Shown in pieces: positions 12,540 through 23,189 of a stretch of 64,000 bases of DNA (position 1 is its first letter; every line of letters begins with the position of its first letter). A model generated the notes under the pieces. The model was given only the letters and a program-made list of their open reading frames with translations. It made no database searches and was not told the origin of the DNA. The translations under genes and the position numbers were made by a program. Source of the DNA: Trifolium pratense (Eukaryota; Streptophyta; Magnoliopsida; Fabales; Fabaceae); NCBI RefSeq assembly GCF_020283565.1, contig NC_060061.1, forward strand, positions 3,232,010-3,296,009, read 5' to 3'.

Positions 12540-13440
12540 ATTGAATTTCTAAATTCTCTTTCTTTTTTTCTTCAGGTTGGAATTCATAGGTACTTCAAAC
12601 ACTTTTTTTCTTCAGGTAAAATCATTACATCCTGTAAAGCCTAATATTCTCATTTTTTATGACAAGTTTTTGACTTTTGAATAATTGTTGTTATAAATAA
12701 ATCTCATATCAATGATTGAATTAGTATTGGCACATATTGATTTTCTCTGCTTTTCCCTGGCTGCAATTTCTTGATTTTGTTTGTTACTTTTGGCTTCAAT
12801 AAATTGCATGCATCGTTGTCCCTGTGAGCATAGTTCAGTTGCTAGGGACATTGCGATATGCAGGGGATAGGGTTCGAACCCGGGATTCCCTACTTATTTA
12901 CCTTAAGGGGTGAAATTCTAGCCATTAAACTTGACCAAAAATAAAATAAAATGGCATGCATAATTTGAATAGGTAAAATCATCATGTCCTGTAAAGTCTA
13001 ATGTTTTCATTTTTTATGACAAGGTCGACTTTTAAATATTTCTTATAAATGAATCTCATTGAATTTGTTTTGTGCATAGCATTGTATAACAAGTTATTTC
13101 TTAATGATCTTGTCAATATAGTTAACTTAGCTTTTACCTCATGTTTAACTTTCTGTATCGATTGTTTTGGACAAACAGATAACAAGTGATCATTTGCTTT
13201 CAGGGATTTCAAATTCATTTTGATTTTGTTCACGCTACTGCGTCACTTTCTTAGTTCACGCCTTGATTGGCAAGCTTGTCCGCACTTCATGGAGATCATC
13301 GAGTCATCATATAGGCTACTCATTTTATTTCAGACCTGATGTGCTTAGTTTATTGTTAACTGTGGTTTGATGATTATTAATTTGAAGACCATTTAATTTT
13401 CTAATGTAAAACTTTTTTAATATGGGTCGAAACCTTGAAG
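12540..13440 (+). repeat. Copied 3' flank of a TNL gene (block A)
   Basis: This non-coding block is closely related to 26640-27430. Parts of it recur after other TNL copies, at 37240-37400 and 42640-42960. Shared landmarks are TTCTTCAGGT pairs, a SINE with GGTTCGAACCC, and GGACAAACAGATAACA followed by the CATGGAGA..ATCGAGTCATCAT segment. It marks where TNL duplication units ended. Confidence 0.75.
12823..12940 (+). mobile_element. tRNA-related SINE
   Basis: A box-A-like segment (TAGTTCAGTTGCTAGGGAC) is followed about 35 bases later by the box-B GGTTCGAACCC, then a non-tRNA body ending in CTTGACC and an A-rich tail. The same element sits at the same place in the copied block at 26938-27050, so it was inserted before that duplication. 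Confidence 0.7.
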
Positions 13441-13537
13441 TTTTAATTTATTGAGTTGTGGAATGGAATACAAAAAAGTACCACAAGAACTCTTTTCATG
13501 ATTTCTTCCTTCTTAAAGTAAATGTATATATTATTGT

Positions 13538-13665
13538 TAAAAAGTCTCGCATCAGTTGCAAGATGGCCTGCATATGTGTTTATAAAGTAGAGACAATCCT
13601 CACCTTACAAACCAGTTTTGTAGGGTTGAGTTAGGATGAACTCTCAATTCTAAGAATTATGATTT
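13538..13665 (+). repeat. Copia-type or TRIM LTR fragment
   Basis: The order is a GTCTCGCATCA motif, then GTGTTTATAAAG, then AATCCTCACCTTACAAACC and a GGGTTGAGTTAGG end. This matches the reverse complement of the LTR-like piece at 20992-21120, which is followed by a primer-binding site. Only an LTR-like piece is present; no coding sequence flanks it. Confidence 0.5.
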
Positions 13666-13869
13666 ATGAAGTACAACTATAACTCCTACAAATTTGTTGA
13701 AGTGAATCGCAGTTCCATTTCCGTTTCTTTTCGCCATCCTTAACCTTTGAAGCTCAGATAATTTCGATTTATTGTTTGGGAAAATGGGACATTGAATATA
13801 AGTGTCACTTTGTTCTTTGTGATGAATTTTTTAATGAGAAATATTTTTTAACATGTTCCAAGTTAATAC

Positions 13870-15060
13870 TACACCACCTTGAATCCATTAAGTCACACAT
13901 CGGCTAATATATGACATAAATAAGTGTTTAACTAGTAGGACTGGTGTGTGCACCATGCTGGCTTGCCCACTCCAAGTTGAGAGTTGTACTATGGGACTCG
14001 AGCAAAGGCTCGGGTCTTGTGGGTCTTAGACATGAGGGTGTTAGCGTGTATGACAATATAAAGCAATCACATCAATTTCTCCTCATCTCTAATTTTAGGA
14101 CACCTGCAAGGCGGATGCTAGGGTGGGAGAATTACTTAGGTCTCCCACCATGGGAAAACCATGTACACCGTTGGATAAAAAATGTTATCATGTACCAACT
14201 GTATATTAATTTCTTTTCTCTTTCACTCCCCCATCATCTCTGTCATAGGCTCTGCAACTATTTCTTTGTTCTTTCTCCATGCCATTTTTTTTTCTTCACC
14301 TTCGAACCAAAACTTTTATCTCTTAAATACTAGTAAAACACAACACCTTATTCTAAGATCAAAGCCATAAATATTACATAAACATTAATAATTAACAATA
14401 ATGAGAACCCAAAATAGCTATTCTCTTTCTCCATTTCAATGTCTCTTTTATCCATTAACTTATAAATATCAGTTTGCTCATATAAGAAGTTTATCAGTAC
14501 ATAGTATGCATAATCTACAGATCAAATTAAATTATGTATACTAGGATGTACCAAATATTGTTGAGACTACGATGAAAGTAGGGGTTTATTCCTACTATTG
14601 TAATATGTATTATAGCTTATTGCAACATTTAAGACTACACCATCTTGGATTCATTAAGTCTCACATTGGCTAGAATATGACACAAGTAAGTGTTTATAAA
14701 AGCTTGACATGATAGAAAGTTTGCCGAGCTGAATAGCACCAGCTTCAGCTTGTGATCCAAGTGGGGGGATCAAGGTGATGGGACATAGCTTTGGCTTAAC
14801 AGGTTGGGTTTGTCGCTGCACTATGCTGGCCTGCTCGCTCCAAGTTGAGAGTTGAGCCACGGGACTTGTGCTAAAGCACGGGTCTTATGGGTCTTAGACA
14901 AGAGGGTACAGCGTGAGGCTGGTTTAACAGAGCAGCGAACACCTCCTTCTCCTGACAGTGGAGGGATCACAGGCTGCTGCACCTCCAACCCACAACACCT
15001 GGTGAGCCTAGCCACATGAACTATTATTTTTTAGCATCAGCCATGACACACATGTTGAAA
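13870..15060 (+). repeat. Two diverged copies of an unidentified repeat
   Basis: About 200 bases at 13870-14070 and about 260 bases at 14640-14915 are related. Both have CATTAAGTC(A/T)CACAT, ATGACA..AAGTGTTTA and CTCCAAGTTGAGAGTTG, followed by GGGTCTT.TGGGTCTTAGAC. The second copy continues into CCTCCTTCTCCTGACAGTGG, which has a relative at about 18765. The layout suggests LTR or TRIM remnants, but I cannot name the family. The rest of the stretch to 15540 holds no gene. Confidence 0.5.
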
Positions 15061-15540
15061 TACTTGAGCCAACCTTAATTTTGTGCATTTGTGAAAACTG
15101 AATCACCAAATATTAAGGCTACCACTATCACATCAATTTCTCCCCGGCTCTAATTTTAAGACATAAGCAAAACTTAAAACATTGTTGTAACAATTTATTT
15201 GTTAGCATTTTTCTGCTAAGATGTTTGCTAGCTGTTTCATTCTCCTTAAAAAACTCTCACTGCAGATTAGGAGTATTTTTATTGAAGTACAATCAGTTTG
15301 GCATGCACCAAACTGATATGGATTAGACGCAGTAATTGCAAAAATCATGGCCCTTCAGAAGAATAAAAATGAAAACCATATATAACAAGAAATTTGGCAA
15401 AGAACCAGAATCAAGTGAACCACCCTCTGGTTGTATACTGTTTAAACACGATCATCTTCACTGAATAATTAGCATGATCTGTATTGCTAGTACAGTAATT
15501 AAAATAGGATATGAAAAAGTAATAATATTTAACTACCTTT

Positions 15541-15737
15541 GGTGGGGTGCGCCAGACAATTGCAATAGTGCAACACAAAAGTGACACTTGAGAAACCCAA
15601 TAGCAAGCTATTGTGGTGGCTTCTCCCCCTCAAAAAAGTAATTTAATATCGTGTGACCCAATGAGCCACATATCAGATATTAAACTGATAAGAACAGATA
15701 CTACACTTGATCTTAGCCAAAAGGCCGAGAAAGGTAT
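15541..15737 (-). ncRNA. U2: U2 spliceosomal snRNA, copy 1
   Basis: U2 snRNA base-pairs with the intron branch site in the spliceosome. The transcript starts ATACCTTTCTCGGCCTTTTG at 15737, the canonical U2 5' end. The branch-recognition GTGTAGTATCTGTTC follows, and the first 70 nt are identical in all three copies of the window. Stem-loop IIa pairs TGTGGCTC with GGGTCACA. The Sm site is ACTTTTTTGAG, one base off the usual ATTTTTTG. The terminal loop GTTGCACTATT is present, but its stem has two U-U mismatches. The end GGCGCACCCCACC gives 197 nt, the normal plant length. A USE and TATA lie upstream at the right spacing, and a plant 3'-box-like AGTTAAA follows within about 15 bases. Confidence 0.93.
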
Positions 15738-15759
15738 GAGTTGAAATATGTACTCGCTG

Positions 15760-15816
15760 CTGGTTTTATATCTCACATCTACTCACTTTCTTTCTTATCT
15801 CCTCGATGTGGGACTA
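15760..15816 (-). promoter_or_regulatory. U2 copy 1 promoter: USE and TATA
   Basis: On the minus strand AGTCCCACATCG (15816-15805) matches the plant snRNA upstream sequence element. It lies 68-79 bases before the transcript start. A TATA-like GATATAAAACC is centred about 30 bases upstream (around 15767). This spacing is the one used by RNA polymerase II snRNA genes in plants. Confidence 0.88.
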
Positions 15817-16199
15817 TTGTGCAATACAGCATGGGACTCACTGTGTACTGTATTCTTCTTCTCCTACCTCCTTCCTTCTTCCTCCTTTATCTTTGTTATC
15901 AATGTTATCAACTTATCATCTCGTCAAAAAGAAAATTTCTTATAAATATTGTGCTTACCATTATGAAGTAAGAAAATATGCAAGTATAATTACTATATCT
16001 CTATCATTAACATCATTACTCCAAGTTTGCACCAGCTCTAGAAACGGTAGGAGAGGAGAGTCACCGAGTGATTTCTCTTTTTCTCACAATTCTGATATGT
16101 GTCAGTTACAAGTTCCAATTGCCTTGTTCTGTGTCTCGCAAAGTGACAAACAAAAACTTGCGAGTTTTTATCTTGAATAAACAGTCAATTTCGTTCCTA

Positions 16200-16619
16200 A
16201 ACTAATACTATCTCATCAATTTAGTCTTTAAAATTTTAAAATCAATTAAGATGTCTCTAAACTATTCTCTCGTTTAACTATTTCAGTCTCTCAATTAACA
16301 CTTCCGTTATGAGTTAAAAAATATTGTTAGGAAAACTAACATATTTTAAAAAGATGACCAATTTCTCAAAATATAAAAAATAGACGGACCAATAAAACAA
16401 GATTTCATTCCTTAGCTCTTGTTTCCTTTCAAGTTTCAGTTCCCAAACACATGCAATTAAGCTATTATTAATACAAGTTCAGGTAAATTATGATTATATT
16501 CAATTGAAATTAAAGGGAGAAATGGTTAAGAGATACAGGAAACTAAATAATGGGCTGAATATGCAAAGCCCAACAGTAATAGCAATAAAAGAACTATGCA
16601 AAAAATTAAAACTAAAATT
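16200..16619. other. Spacer between U2 copies: repeat-like, no gene
   Basis: The stretch around 16180-16390 resembles a common legume dispersed repeat rich in AGTC.TTTAAA-type runs (two diverged pieces at about 16190-16290). No open frame with recognisable content lies between the two U2 genes. The ORFs at 15741-16180 fall on U2 copy 1's promoter and upstream DNA. Confidence 0.35.
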
Positions 16620-16816
16620 GGTGGGGTGCGCCTAGCCAATGCAATAGTGCAACGCATTGGCAACACATGAAAAGCCCAATAGCAAGCTATTGTGATGGCT
16701 CCTCCCCCTCAAAAAAGTAATTTAATATCGTGTGATCCAATGGACCACATATCAGATATTAAACTGATAAGAACAGATACTACACTTGATCTTAGCCAAA
16801 AGGCCGAGAAAGGTAT
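16620..16816 (-). ncRNA. U2: U2 spliceosomal snRNA, copy 2
   Basis: The 5' end at 16816 and the first 70 nt equal copy 1, including the branch-site recognition segment. Stem IIa is TGTGGTCC paired with GGATCACA, so two base pairs differ from copy 1 in a compensating way. The Sm site again reads ACTTTTTTGAG. Stem IV is the best preserved of the three: GCCAATGC pairs fully with GCATTGGC around the loop GTTGCACTATT. Length is 197 nt. It lies about 0.9 kb upstream of copy 1 in the same direction, so the pair probably arose by tandem duplication. Confidence 0.93.
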
Positions 16817-16837
16817 GAGTTGCAACACATCCTAGTT

Positions 16838-16894
16838 GTGGGTTTTATATCTGACATTTGCTCTGTTGCTTCCTTGAACATTCGATGTGGGACT
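16838..16894 (-). promoter_or_regulatory. U2 copy 2 promoter: USE and TATA
   Basis: The USE AGTCCCACATCG occupies 16894-16883, starting 67 bases before the transcript. A TATA-like ATATAAAACC lies near 16841-16850. Spacing equals that of copy 1, although the DNA between the two boxes has diverged. Confidence 0.88.
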
Positions 16895-17259
16895 ATTATG
16901 CAGCAACTTGCAGACTACATTTCACTTTCATTACTTTCCTTTGCCAAACAAACTTTAAAAAACGTCAAGTTTTATAACTGATTTCAGAATACAAGTTGAA
17001 GATCTCTACACTCTCATTTCCTTCCAATTGATACTAAATATTTTCATTTTTCTGTATTTTTCATTGGCAAGTTAAGATCACTGCAAACCAAGGGATTTAC
17101 ATGTTGAGATTGTATTTTTGCAAAGGACAAGTCTTCAGTTCACCCTTATATGTTTTTGTATATACAATAGTTGAAACCTTGATGCATGATGAGAACCCTT
17201 TGATGTGTATTACATCCCCTTAAACACATTTTGACTTGTTTAGTTACCCATCAACACTT

Positions 17260-17856
17260 TACTGTCTACTGCAAATAACTACTTTCATTCCCCATTTTTG
17301 CAACAGATTGATCACATTAATTTGGCCAAATTCATTCTAGGCAGTAAATGTTTTACATCTTTTTGTTCCTCCAACAATGCTCTGTTGTCCATTAACTTAT
17401 TTTAAAGAATGTTTTCATTGTGATTGATAAATTTCTGAATAAAGAAATATAGTTTCAAGGAGTAGTCTTATATTTTGATAAAATGTCATTGATATGTGTC
17501 TCGCGCATTTATTTGTTTCCCTTCATTTTTATCATAACTGCATCAATAACAAATTCTCATCCCTTCCATTTGACTATCTCAGAACATCACTACTGTCTAC
17601 TGCAAATAACTACTCTCATTCCCTATTTTTGCAACATATTGATCACACATTAATTTGGCCAAACTCATTCTAGGCAGTAAATGTTTTCAATCTTTTTGTT
17701 CCTCCAACAATGCTCTTTTGTCCATTAACTTATAAATATCAATTTTAAGGATGAATGTTGACTTATTTCAAAGAATGTTTTCATTGTGATTGATAAATTT
17801 CTGAATAAAGAAACATTGTTTTAAGGAGTAGTCCTATATTTTGATAAAATGTCATG
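17260..17856. repeat. Direct duplication of about 240-265 bases
   Basis: Positions 17260-17497 and 17591-17856 are two copies of one non-coding segment (ACTGTCTACTGCAAATAACT through TTTTGATAAAATGTCAT), about 90% alike by eye. The second copy has an extra stretch (TATAAATATCA..GAATGTTGACT). It is joined at its right edge directly to the copia fragment at 17857. Part of the same unit also occurs near 14435. Confidence 0.75.
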
Positions 17857-18446
17857 GATAAGCCAACTGAAATGCATGTCATTGCAGTGAAGAGAATTAT
17901 GAGATACCTAAAAGGAACAATGAGCTATGGAATTTTGTATAAAAGCACTAATGAAGAGAATGTAACTCTAGTAGGTTGGACTGACTCTGACTATGCTGGA
18001 GATTATGATGACAGGAAGAGTACATCTGGCTATGTCTTTAGCATAGGTACTGGTGCCATATCTTGGTCCTTAAAGAAACAACCAATGGTCACCTTATCAA
18101 CCACTGAAGCAGAGTTCATAGCAGCTGCATCCAGTGCTTGTTAAGGCATATGGTTAAGAAATGTATCGAAGCAGCTAAGGCAAGAGCAGGTTACTTGTAC
18201 TACAATCTATTGTGATAATAGCTCCTCAATCAAGCTATCAAAAAATCCAGTTATGCACGGAAGGTCAAAACATATTGATGTGAGATATCATTTTCTCAGA
18301 GATTTGAATAATGATGGTGTGATAGAGCTCAAGCATTGCAGAACCAGTGAACAAATAGCAGATATCATGACAAAAGCTCTCAAGGTTGATACTTTCTGCA
18401 AATTAAGGGAGGGGCTAGGGATATGTGATTCCAGCTTACTCAATTG
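17857..18446 (+). pseudogene. Ty1/copia retrotransposon: RNase H end of pol
   Basis: The frame encodes the copia RNase H region: KRIMRYLKGTMSYGI, then GWTDSDYAGDYDDRKSTSGY, LSTTEAEFIAA, KHIDVRYHFLRD and ADIMTKAL. An in-frame TAA after SSAC (about 18142) interrupts it, and the start is truncated at the junction with the duplicated segment. Integrase and reverse transcriptase are absent. It is followed by a polypurine tract and an LTR, so the piece is the 3' end of an element. Confidence 0.92.
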
Positions 18447-18621
18447 ATTCATGCTCGAGCTGCTTTGATCTTCTTCTGGATGGCTTATAGTTGAGATTGT
18501 GTTTGCCTCTTCTAGCATCTGCTGCATATGTTGCAGGATAGCTTAGTTAGCAGTCTTTTATGTTCTATGTTTTGTTTGTTTAGTTGAAGTCTTGTGTGAC
18601 ATTCAACTTTAAGGGAGGGTA

Positions 18622-18755
18622 TGTTAGATAGTGTTGTATAATTGGGCCCCTGTGATGTGTACTTGCTAGGCCCAATACTCCTTGTATGTTACTCCAAGCA
18701 TATATAAGTCACATTGTGTGAATGAATAATATGAGGGACCTCCTTTACACCAACA
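18622..18755 (+). repeat. Copia 3' LTR, short or partial
   Basis: A polypurine tract (AAGGGAGGG, 18611-18619) immediately precedes TGTTAGATAGTG. The LTR-like sequence contains GGGCCC and TATATAAG and can end at ACCAACA (18755). At 134 bases it is shorter than most copia LTRs, so the right boundary is uncertain. Confidence 0.6.
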
Positions 18756-19886
18756 TCGTATACCTCCTACTCCTGACGGTGAAGGGATCACTGGCCGCTA
18801 TGAGAACTCTAGCTTTAACAGTCATGAGACCTTTCATCATCATCAAGAACCAGAACACACACACACACGTTGAAATCCACTATAGAACTGTGTTTGTGAT
18901 TGACAATTGTATTAACTTTGTACTTGAGCCAAGATCCTCATCTCTAACTTTGATGCTAAGGTCTTAAATAAAAATGGAAAAGTCAGTTCACTGGATGTTC
19001 ATGATGAGTCTTGATGGTTGGTTGGAAAATTCTTGGATAACACAAGTCACTTCCAGATGCACTAACCACATGATTGATGAACCAGTTTATACTCTTGAAA
19101 ATTATCTTTAGATATTTAGGCTCTGTTTGGTAAAAAATAGCGGATAGCTTATAAGCGAGCTTTTAGCTAATTCCGAATAAGCTAGCTGATTGAATTTGCA
19201 GTGTTTGGTAAAATTAGCGGTTGAGCTAACTTATAAGTATGAAATGACATAAAAAAGATATGATTAATTAATATTTAACTTTTTCAAGTAAGATGATAGA
19301 GGTAAAATTGGAAGAAAATATGATAAGCTATAAGCTATAAGCTATAAGCTCATAAGCTACTTTGAAATAGCGTTTGAAAAATAAGTCATTCCAAACAAAT
19401 TCTTTATCTTTTGGAGCATAGATAGATGCCACTTATAGCAACTAATGTTCATCTTATATCTTAGATTAATTTAGTCATTTGTGGATTAATTATGTGTGCT
19501 CCTTTCGTTAATCATTGTATTTTTAAATTTGAAAGTTATCATAACATTTTCTGGTTTATTATATTTTGTAGTTGTGATAGAATAATCCAGGATGAGAATA
19601 TAGCGAGTCTTGCAGCCAGAATTTGATTCTGGCCAGGGTACAAAAGGTAGTTTGCTGAGGCTTACAGAAGTAGTCAAAAGAGATTTCTGAAAATCTGATC
19701 AAATCTATTCATTGTCATGGATAGCAGCCAGAAGGTAGCACTCATGAGTTATGAAAACGCTAAAGATTTATCAGTCATGGTACTATGATCTTTTTAACTT
19801 TTTTATGCGCGACAATATCAGAAAATCATATGTTTTGTATTTAGGCATTTAGATGTAAAATGTAATTATCTCTATGATATTGAGCA
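18756..19886. other. Repeat-derived gap with a MITE-like element
   Basis: The start (18756-18960) shares the CCTCCTACTCCTGACGGTG piece with 14941-14965. At about 19128-19405 a MITE-like element begins GGCTCTGTTTGGTAAAA and contains AAGCTATAAGCTATAAGCTA runs. The same family recurs at 38550-38815 and 58700-59100. No gene is seen. Confidence 0.5.
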
Positions 19887-20880
19887 TTTTTTTTTTTTTG
19901 AACCAAACAAACTTACTGCATTTCATTAATTATCAAAAGCTCAATACATGAAGGAATAATCTCAAATCTATGGAAACTAGTCCAGGAATTGGCCGCCCTA
20001 GCTAAAGTGTGAGCAACCGAATTCACTTGTCTCCTAATAAACTTAACTTCAAAGTTCACACATGATAACATAACAAGAATAATTTCATTAACGATTGAAA
20101 GAAACTCTGAATTGCCTCGCCGTTTGGTACGAATAGCATCAACCAACACTTGAGAGTCACTTTCAAACTGGACGCTTTCAAAACCTCTATTCTTAGCTTC
20201 ATTCATAGCTTGCAATAGTGCCCATGCTTCACCCTCCTCTGTTGATAAAGTCATTTGTTGCCACTGCGTAATTCCAGCCATAAACGCACCAGAATTATTA
20301 CGAAAACAAGCACCCATTGCGGTCCTACCTTTACCGACAAAAAATGCTGCATCTACATTGCACTTTAACCATCCTATGCGAGGCTTTTCCCACCGAATGG
20401 TGCTGGCAAGCGGGACATCATGATCATCGTTACCTCGCAATTTATGGACGGCAATCCACTCGTTCCACTGCTCAAACGCAGTCCGGCCAACTTGGATTGG
20501 GCTTCTACCATTATCGTTCCAAATTTTGTCATTCCGGTTATGCCATATACTCCATAACAACATAGCCACTCTACCTATAATAGCGTAATCCTCATTCCGA
20601 CACAAGGCAAACATTCTATCTGCCGCACTACCTTGCTGACAAGCTGCGGAACCCAAGACAGCTGATAGTCCAGCTGCTTGCCAACTAGATTGAGCAGAAG
20701 CGCAGGTGAAAAAAGCGTGTACATCATCTTCTACCTCATCTTCACATAATGGACAATGAACATCACAATCAACATGGCGTTCTAATAACCGACGCCTCGT
20801 TGGAATACATCCCCTACATAACCGCCAAAGAAGATGACGCGCTTTATGTGGAGCATGAGCATTTAGACACATTTGTATTG
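19887..20880 (-). mobile_element. LINE, 5'-truncated: zf-RVT and RNase H, intact frame
   Basis: A 319-codon open frame (20872-19913) encodes the C-terminal part of a plant non-LTR retrotransposon. First comes the zf-RVT module: ARHLLWRLCRGCIPTRRRL, then CPLCEDEVEDDVHAFFTC. After it comes the RVT_3 RNase H: WLKCNVDAAFF, STEEGEAWALLQAM and QFESDSQVLVDA. On the minus strand the frame is followed within 15 bases by a 13-base A-run (19899-19887), which looks like the poly(A) tail. Reverse transcriptase and endonuclease are missing, as expected of 5' truncation at insertion. The frame has no stops, so insertion was fairly recent. I could not find a target duplication. Confidence 0.85.
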
Positions 20881-20978
20881 GTATATTATTTGCTTATACA
20901 AGCTCTAATCGTGTCTCAGTGTTGTTCATTCTTGAATTCTTTGATGATGGTTTAGATAGGTTCAATGAATTTTAGATT

Positions 20979-21125
20979 GACTCTGATACCATCTTAAAAT
21001 TTGAGATTTGAGTTAGGGCTAACTAAACCTCACAAAATTGACTTGCAATGTGAGAGATGTGTCACACTTATACACACTTTTTCAAGCCACATTTCATCCA
21101 ATGTGGGGCTTTTAGTACACATACC
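20979..21125 (-). repeat. Copia/TRIM LTR end with tRNA-Met primer site
   Basis: On the minus strand an LTR-like segment containing CCCCACATTGGATG, GTGTGTATAAG and TTTTGTGAGG is followed at 20991-20979 by TGGTATCAGAGTC. That is the primer-binding sequence of plant copia and TRIM elements. The coding region is absent. The LTR is the same family as 13538-13665. Confidence 0.65.
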
Positions 21126-21477
21126 ATTCATCTATGATAATGACCGACATCACGTTCTTTCAGGAACTTTAGGATAATCTCATTCTAAATGCTCTAAGGT
21201 TCTAGAATAATTTGAGAGTACAGTCAAATGTATATAACAAGATGTTATCATCAACATGGTTGCAAGCTATTTGGAATTTCTAATGACTGCATAATTATCC
21301 ACATCTTAGGGATGAAAAATTCAGTTAGTCTAAGTGATGGCCTGAAAAATCATCTGAACTTCAATTTATGCATCGGATCCTAATGATTGTCGTGTTAAAG
21401 ACAATCATCATAATGTATTGTAACATTTCCTATAATTTTCAACTTTTGGCGATTCTGAAACAGGACTTGAGGGAATA

Positions 21478-21815
21478 CAAGACCAATCAGTCAAAATCAA
21501 GTTCTACTCCAGAAGAAACGGGCAATCCATCCCACTGTCTAATCTGTAGGGGGAGCAATAGTTGTCAAACAGTTATTTCAAGAATAAAACTGATGAATAG
21601 TTTGATTGGAAAAGGAAAACCGCAAGAAGCTGTGACCATCTTCTATAATTTGACCGAAGAAGGGCATAGGCCTACTCTTATAACATACAACACTTGTGGC
21701 TGCCCTAACACGTCTAAAGCATTTCAAGTCTATTCCTTCACTTCTTTCTAAAGTTGAGGAGAATGGAATGAAGCCAGATTCTATACTTTTCAACGCCATG
21801 ATCAATGCTTTTTGT
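21478..21815 (+). pseudogene. Pentatricopeptide repeat (PPR) gene fragment
   Basis: The frame encodes a PPR unit: [20 protein letters not shown] then [14 protein letters not shown] two-base loss near 21690 shifts the frame, after which the next unit continues as [17 protein letters not shown]. This is about two repeats from the N-terminal part of a P-class PPR protein, which would act in organelle RNA processing. It ends abruptly at about 21815 where TNL-derived sequence begins. No start, stop or other repeats remain. Confidence 0.8.
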
Positions 21816-21827
21816 GATTCTATACTT

Positions 21828-22315
21828 TATGAAGTTTTAACAAACAAGGTATATTGTTTTGTCTCTTAAAACTCACTTGATAACTCATTCAATCTATGTA
21901 TTTACTTTCTCGCAGACTACGACGGTCAATGCCCAATACTGAAGAAGTAATTCTTAGTCATTGCACAAAGTTGTGTGAAGTTTACTCTTCTAGTTTCCTG
22001 TGCAAGCTCAAATGTTTATGGTTAAATGGTTGTATTGTATTAGCCTTATGAGTGTTGAAAGAAGGTTCACCCTCATTATTTCCCAGTCTCAATGAGCTTT
22101 GTTGGTTAGAAGATCTCTCTTACTGGGAATCCCTCATTAGCTTTCTAAGAAGACTTTACCTCATTGGTTAATTGCTTTGGAGGAGAAGTTTCTCTGAAAT
22201 CAAGGAGGCTATGGAAAGTTTAGTGGTGCTCGCTCATCTTACCGGAAACATCAATCAAGGAACTACCGTCATCCTCACCATTTGGTCAACCTTGAAGAGT
22301 TCAGCTTGTTCAAGG
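21828..22315 (+). pseudogene. TNL fragment, heavily decayed LRR
   Basis: The sequence matches the intact TNL from the end of its NBS exon (GAAGTTTTAACAAACAAGGTA, compare about 34610-34632) across the intron. It then enters the LRR exon with TCTTCTAGTTTCCTGTGCAAG, GAGCTTTGTTGGTTAGA and CTATGGAAAGTTTAGTGGTG. Several small insertions and deletions and an internal loss break every frame. It cannot be translated into a receptor. Confidence 0.8.
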
Positions 22316-23189
22316 TCTTGATATCATTAACTGGAGGATTTGAACTCACTTTTCTGTGCAACATGAGTCACATTCATACTAATCAGATTAACCTCTGTTG
22401 GTTGATTTTCTTTTCACCTTACCCCCTTCCTTCCACTAAAATAAACTGTTCTGATCAATTTGTTTGAATGAAAAAAATGTGAGACTTCATAATCACATAC
22501 TTATATTTCACATCTATATTGAATAAAATAAATACAATGACACTTACTTATAAACTTTTGATTTCATTAGCTGTAACAATCAACTGTGTGGATCGCCTAT
22601 ACGGTATGATAGACAAAAAATCAGAACTTGATTCATATCATAAAGTTACTTAAGATTTTGATAAGCTGCTAATTTAGGAAATCCACAAGTACTATGGTCT
22701 CAAAATATAACACAGGATGCCAATTGTCTTACACATGATTAAAGTTTAAAGATGATTTTGTTTCTCATTCTCACTAAAAGGTGATTCAATTTATGCAGAC
22801 TTAGACAAAATACTATCACATATATACCGATAATAATAATTTAAGAAAATAAAATGATTGAATGTAACTACATATGTACGTGTCTTAGGTATCAATTCAT
22901 TTTAATATTGGACGCACCTTCAATCTGAAGTGTCGGTACTATATAGTTTTGTATATTTCAATAGGTGAATTGGATACTCATGATTCATTAGAATCTAAAA
23001 AACACCTCAATCTCAAAGTGTAAAGAGTACTTAAATATTACATATTTACAAAGGTATTTATAGGTTGCCAATGAGATCTTTACATTGGCTTCACAATTTA
23101 AACTCTTACTTTGTAAGGTGTGACTCAAATGCTGGACCAAGTTTAGTTGCTATTAAATGATAATTTTGTAAGTGGTGGTGTCTCGGGTT
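22316..23189. other. Non-coding gap
   Basis: The gap contains a segment (about 22880-23170) related to one near 43120-43380. Both have ATATTGGACGCACCTT and ATGAGATCTTTACATTG, with AAATGATA before the end, so they belong to the same dispersed repeat or TNL flank. No gene is supported. Confidence 0.45.

Noticed and set aside
14654..15015. Minus-strand frames with Gln/Ser/Ala-rich content
   Set aside because: They fall within a diverged dispersed repeat that has a second copy at 13870, and they show no family signature.
15741..16180. Overlapping hydrophobic frames to the right of U2 copy 1
   Set aside because: They cover the U2 promoter and upstream DNA in three frames with no recognisable domain.
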